Made by a program: the position numbers and the translations under genes
The notes under the pieces: model-generated
The model's database searches: none
Seen by the model: only the letters and a program-made list of their open reading frames with translations
Told to the model about the DNA's origin: nothing
Shown here: piece after piece, positions 6,511 to 6,835 of the stretch
How positions within the stretch are numbered: the first letter of the stretch is position 1
How the letters are laid out: the number at the start of each line of letters is the position of its first letter
Assembly: GCA_027007865.1 (NCBI GenBank)
Contig: JALTEE010000328.1
Span: forward strand, 1 to 6,835
Direction of reading: 5' to 3'
DNA from: a bacterium
Lineage (GTDB): Bacteria > UBP14 > UBA6098 > B30-G16
DNA length: 6,835 nucleotides

Positions 6511-6835
6511 ATGAAGTATCCTATTTTATGTTATTGCTATTCTTATTACAACTGTAATTCTTATAGGTTGCAGTAAAAAAGATGATAACAATACAAATAA
6601 TAATGTGTCTGCTTTACGCAGATGGTATCTAGAGAAAAAGTTTTTAATGAGCGGGTCGAGGATAATAGTGGGCAGCACTGCGACCTTTGGATTGTGCCTA
6701 TTTATGTTATTTTTTTGCAATATATTATTAGGCGTTTGTTCGTTTTTGTATCGATTTTTTAACTTACACAAACCATTGATGAACCGAGCACCAAACCAAC
6801 TCAATAAAATATTCTATAGGTGGATACTATGTAGG
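6511..6835 (+). pseudogene. Frameshifted lipoprotein-like gene start, running to the window edge
   Basis: An ATG at 6511, preceded by GGGG (6501-6504), opens a frame that reads MKYPIL and then Cys/Tyr-rich residues to a stop at 6574-6576. From 6530 the +1 frame instead reads VIAILITTVILIGCSKK followed by DDNNTNNN. This is a textbook lipoprotein hydrophobic core, lipobox LIGC and polar Asn/Asp tether, but that frame has no usable start: TGA lies at 6512-6514 and no ATG precedes the core. Removing one base between 6514 and 6529, for example one T of the run at 6524-6527, would fuse MKYPI to the core and give a complete signal peptide. The lipoprotein frame stays open to 6835, but its residues after about 6605 do not look like a secreted domain, and a neighbouring frame (6622-6762, beginning MVSREKVFNERVEDN) looks more protein-like, so a second shift is possible. 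This is either a decaying gene or sequence error near the end of the assembly. The rest of 6605-6835 shows no other recognisable feature. Confidence 0.45.

Noticed and set aside
6526..6804. 92-codon minus-strand open frame at the window end
   Set aside because: It has no recognised features. It overlaps the opposite-strand lipoprotein leader and lies in AT-rich DNA where long frames are less meaningful.
6497..6835. Insertion-sequence end or transposase remnant
   Set aside because: I found no terminal inverted repeat, target duplication or transposase-like motif; a broken lipoprotein leader explains the first part better.

Overview
The window looks like chromosomal DNA from a Gram-negative (diderm) bacterium of moderate-to-low GC, roughly 40-45% by eye. 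The evidence is a Wza-type export protein next to a Wzz-type chain-length protein, plus several genes that open with lipoprotein (signal peptidase II) leaders. The style of the lipoproteins (fibronectin type III domain, small coiled-coil lipoprotein) and the divergent ATP-type PEP carboxykinase would fit the Bacteroidetes/Fibrobacteres neighbourhood or an uncultivated candidate phylum. That placement is inference, and I cannot name a taxon.

Layout. At 77-889 (+) lies an orphan Trp-rich lipoprotein, ended by a large hairpin (905-965) plus T-tract. Convergent to it, 3411-968 (-) is a two-gene operon: a SLBB-domain outer-membrane polysaccharide export protein followed, with a TAATG overlap, by a Wzz/PCP inner-membrane chain-length protein without a kinase domain. 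A 144-bp divergent intergenic region (3412-3555) separates this operon from a complete ATP-type phosphoenolpyruvate carboxykinase at 3556-5169 (+). Downstream on the same strand are a small coiled-coil lipoprotein with a Thr-rich linker and Lys-rich tail (5293-5637) and an FN3-domain lipoprotein (5677-6441), closed by a strong rho-independent terminator (6463-6496). The last ~340 bases contain the start of a fourth lipoprotein-like gene whose leader is split by a frameshift; it is either a decaying gene or a sequence error near the end of the window.

How the genes work together. The export pair would form part of a trans-envelope polysaccharide secretion machine, but no glycosyltransferase, polymerase, flippase or tyrosine kinase is present here, so its partners must lie elsewhere. 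PEP carboxykinase is a central-carbon gene with no visible link to its neighbours. The lipoproteins are probably envelope or surface components of unknown function. I see no mobile element, CRISPR array, tRNA or rRNA, and no defence or toxin-antitoxin system. The unfamiliar content is the set of unassigned lipoproteins; nothing here amounts to clear evidence of a new multi-gene system.
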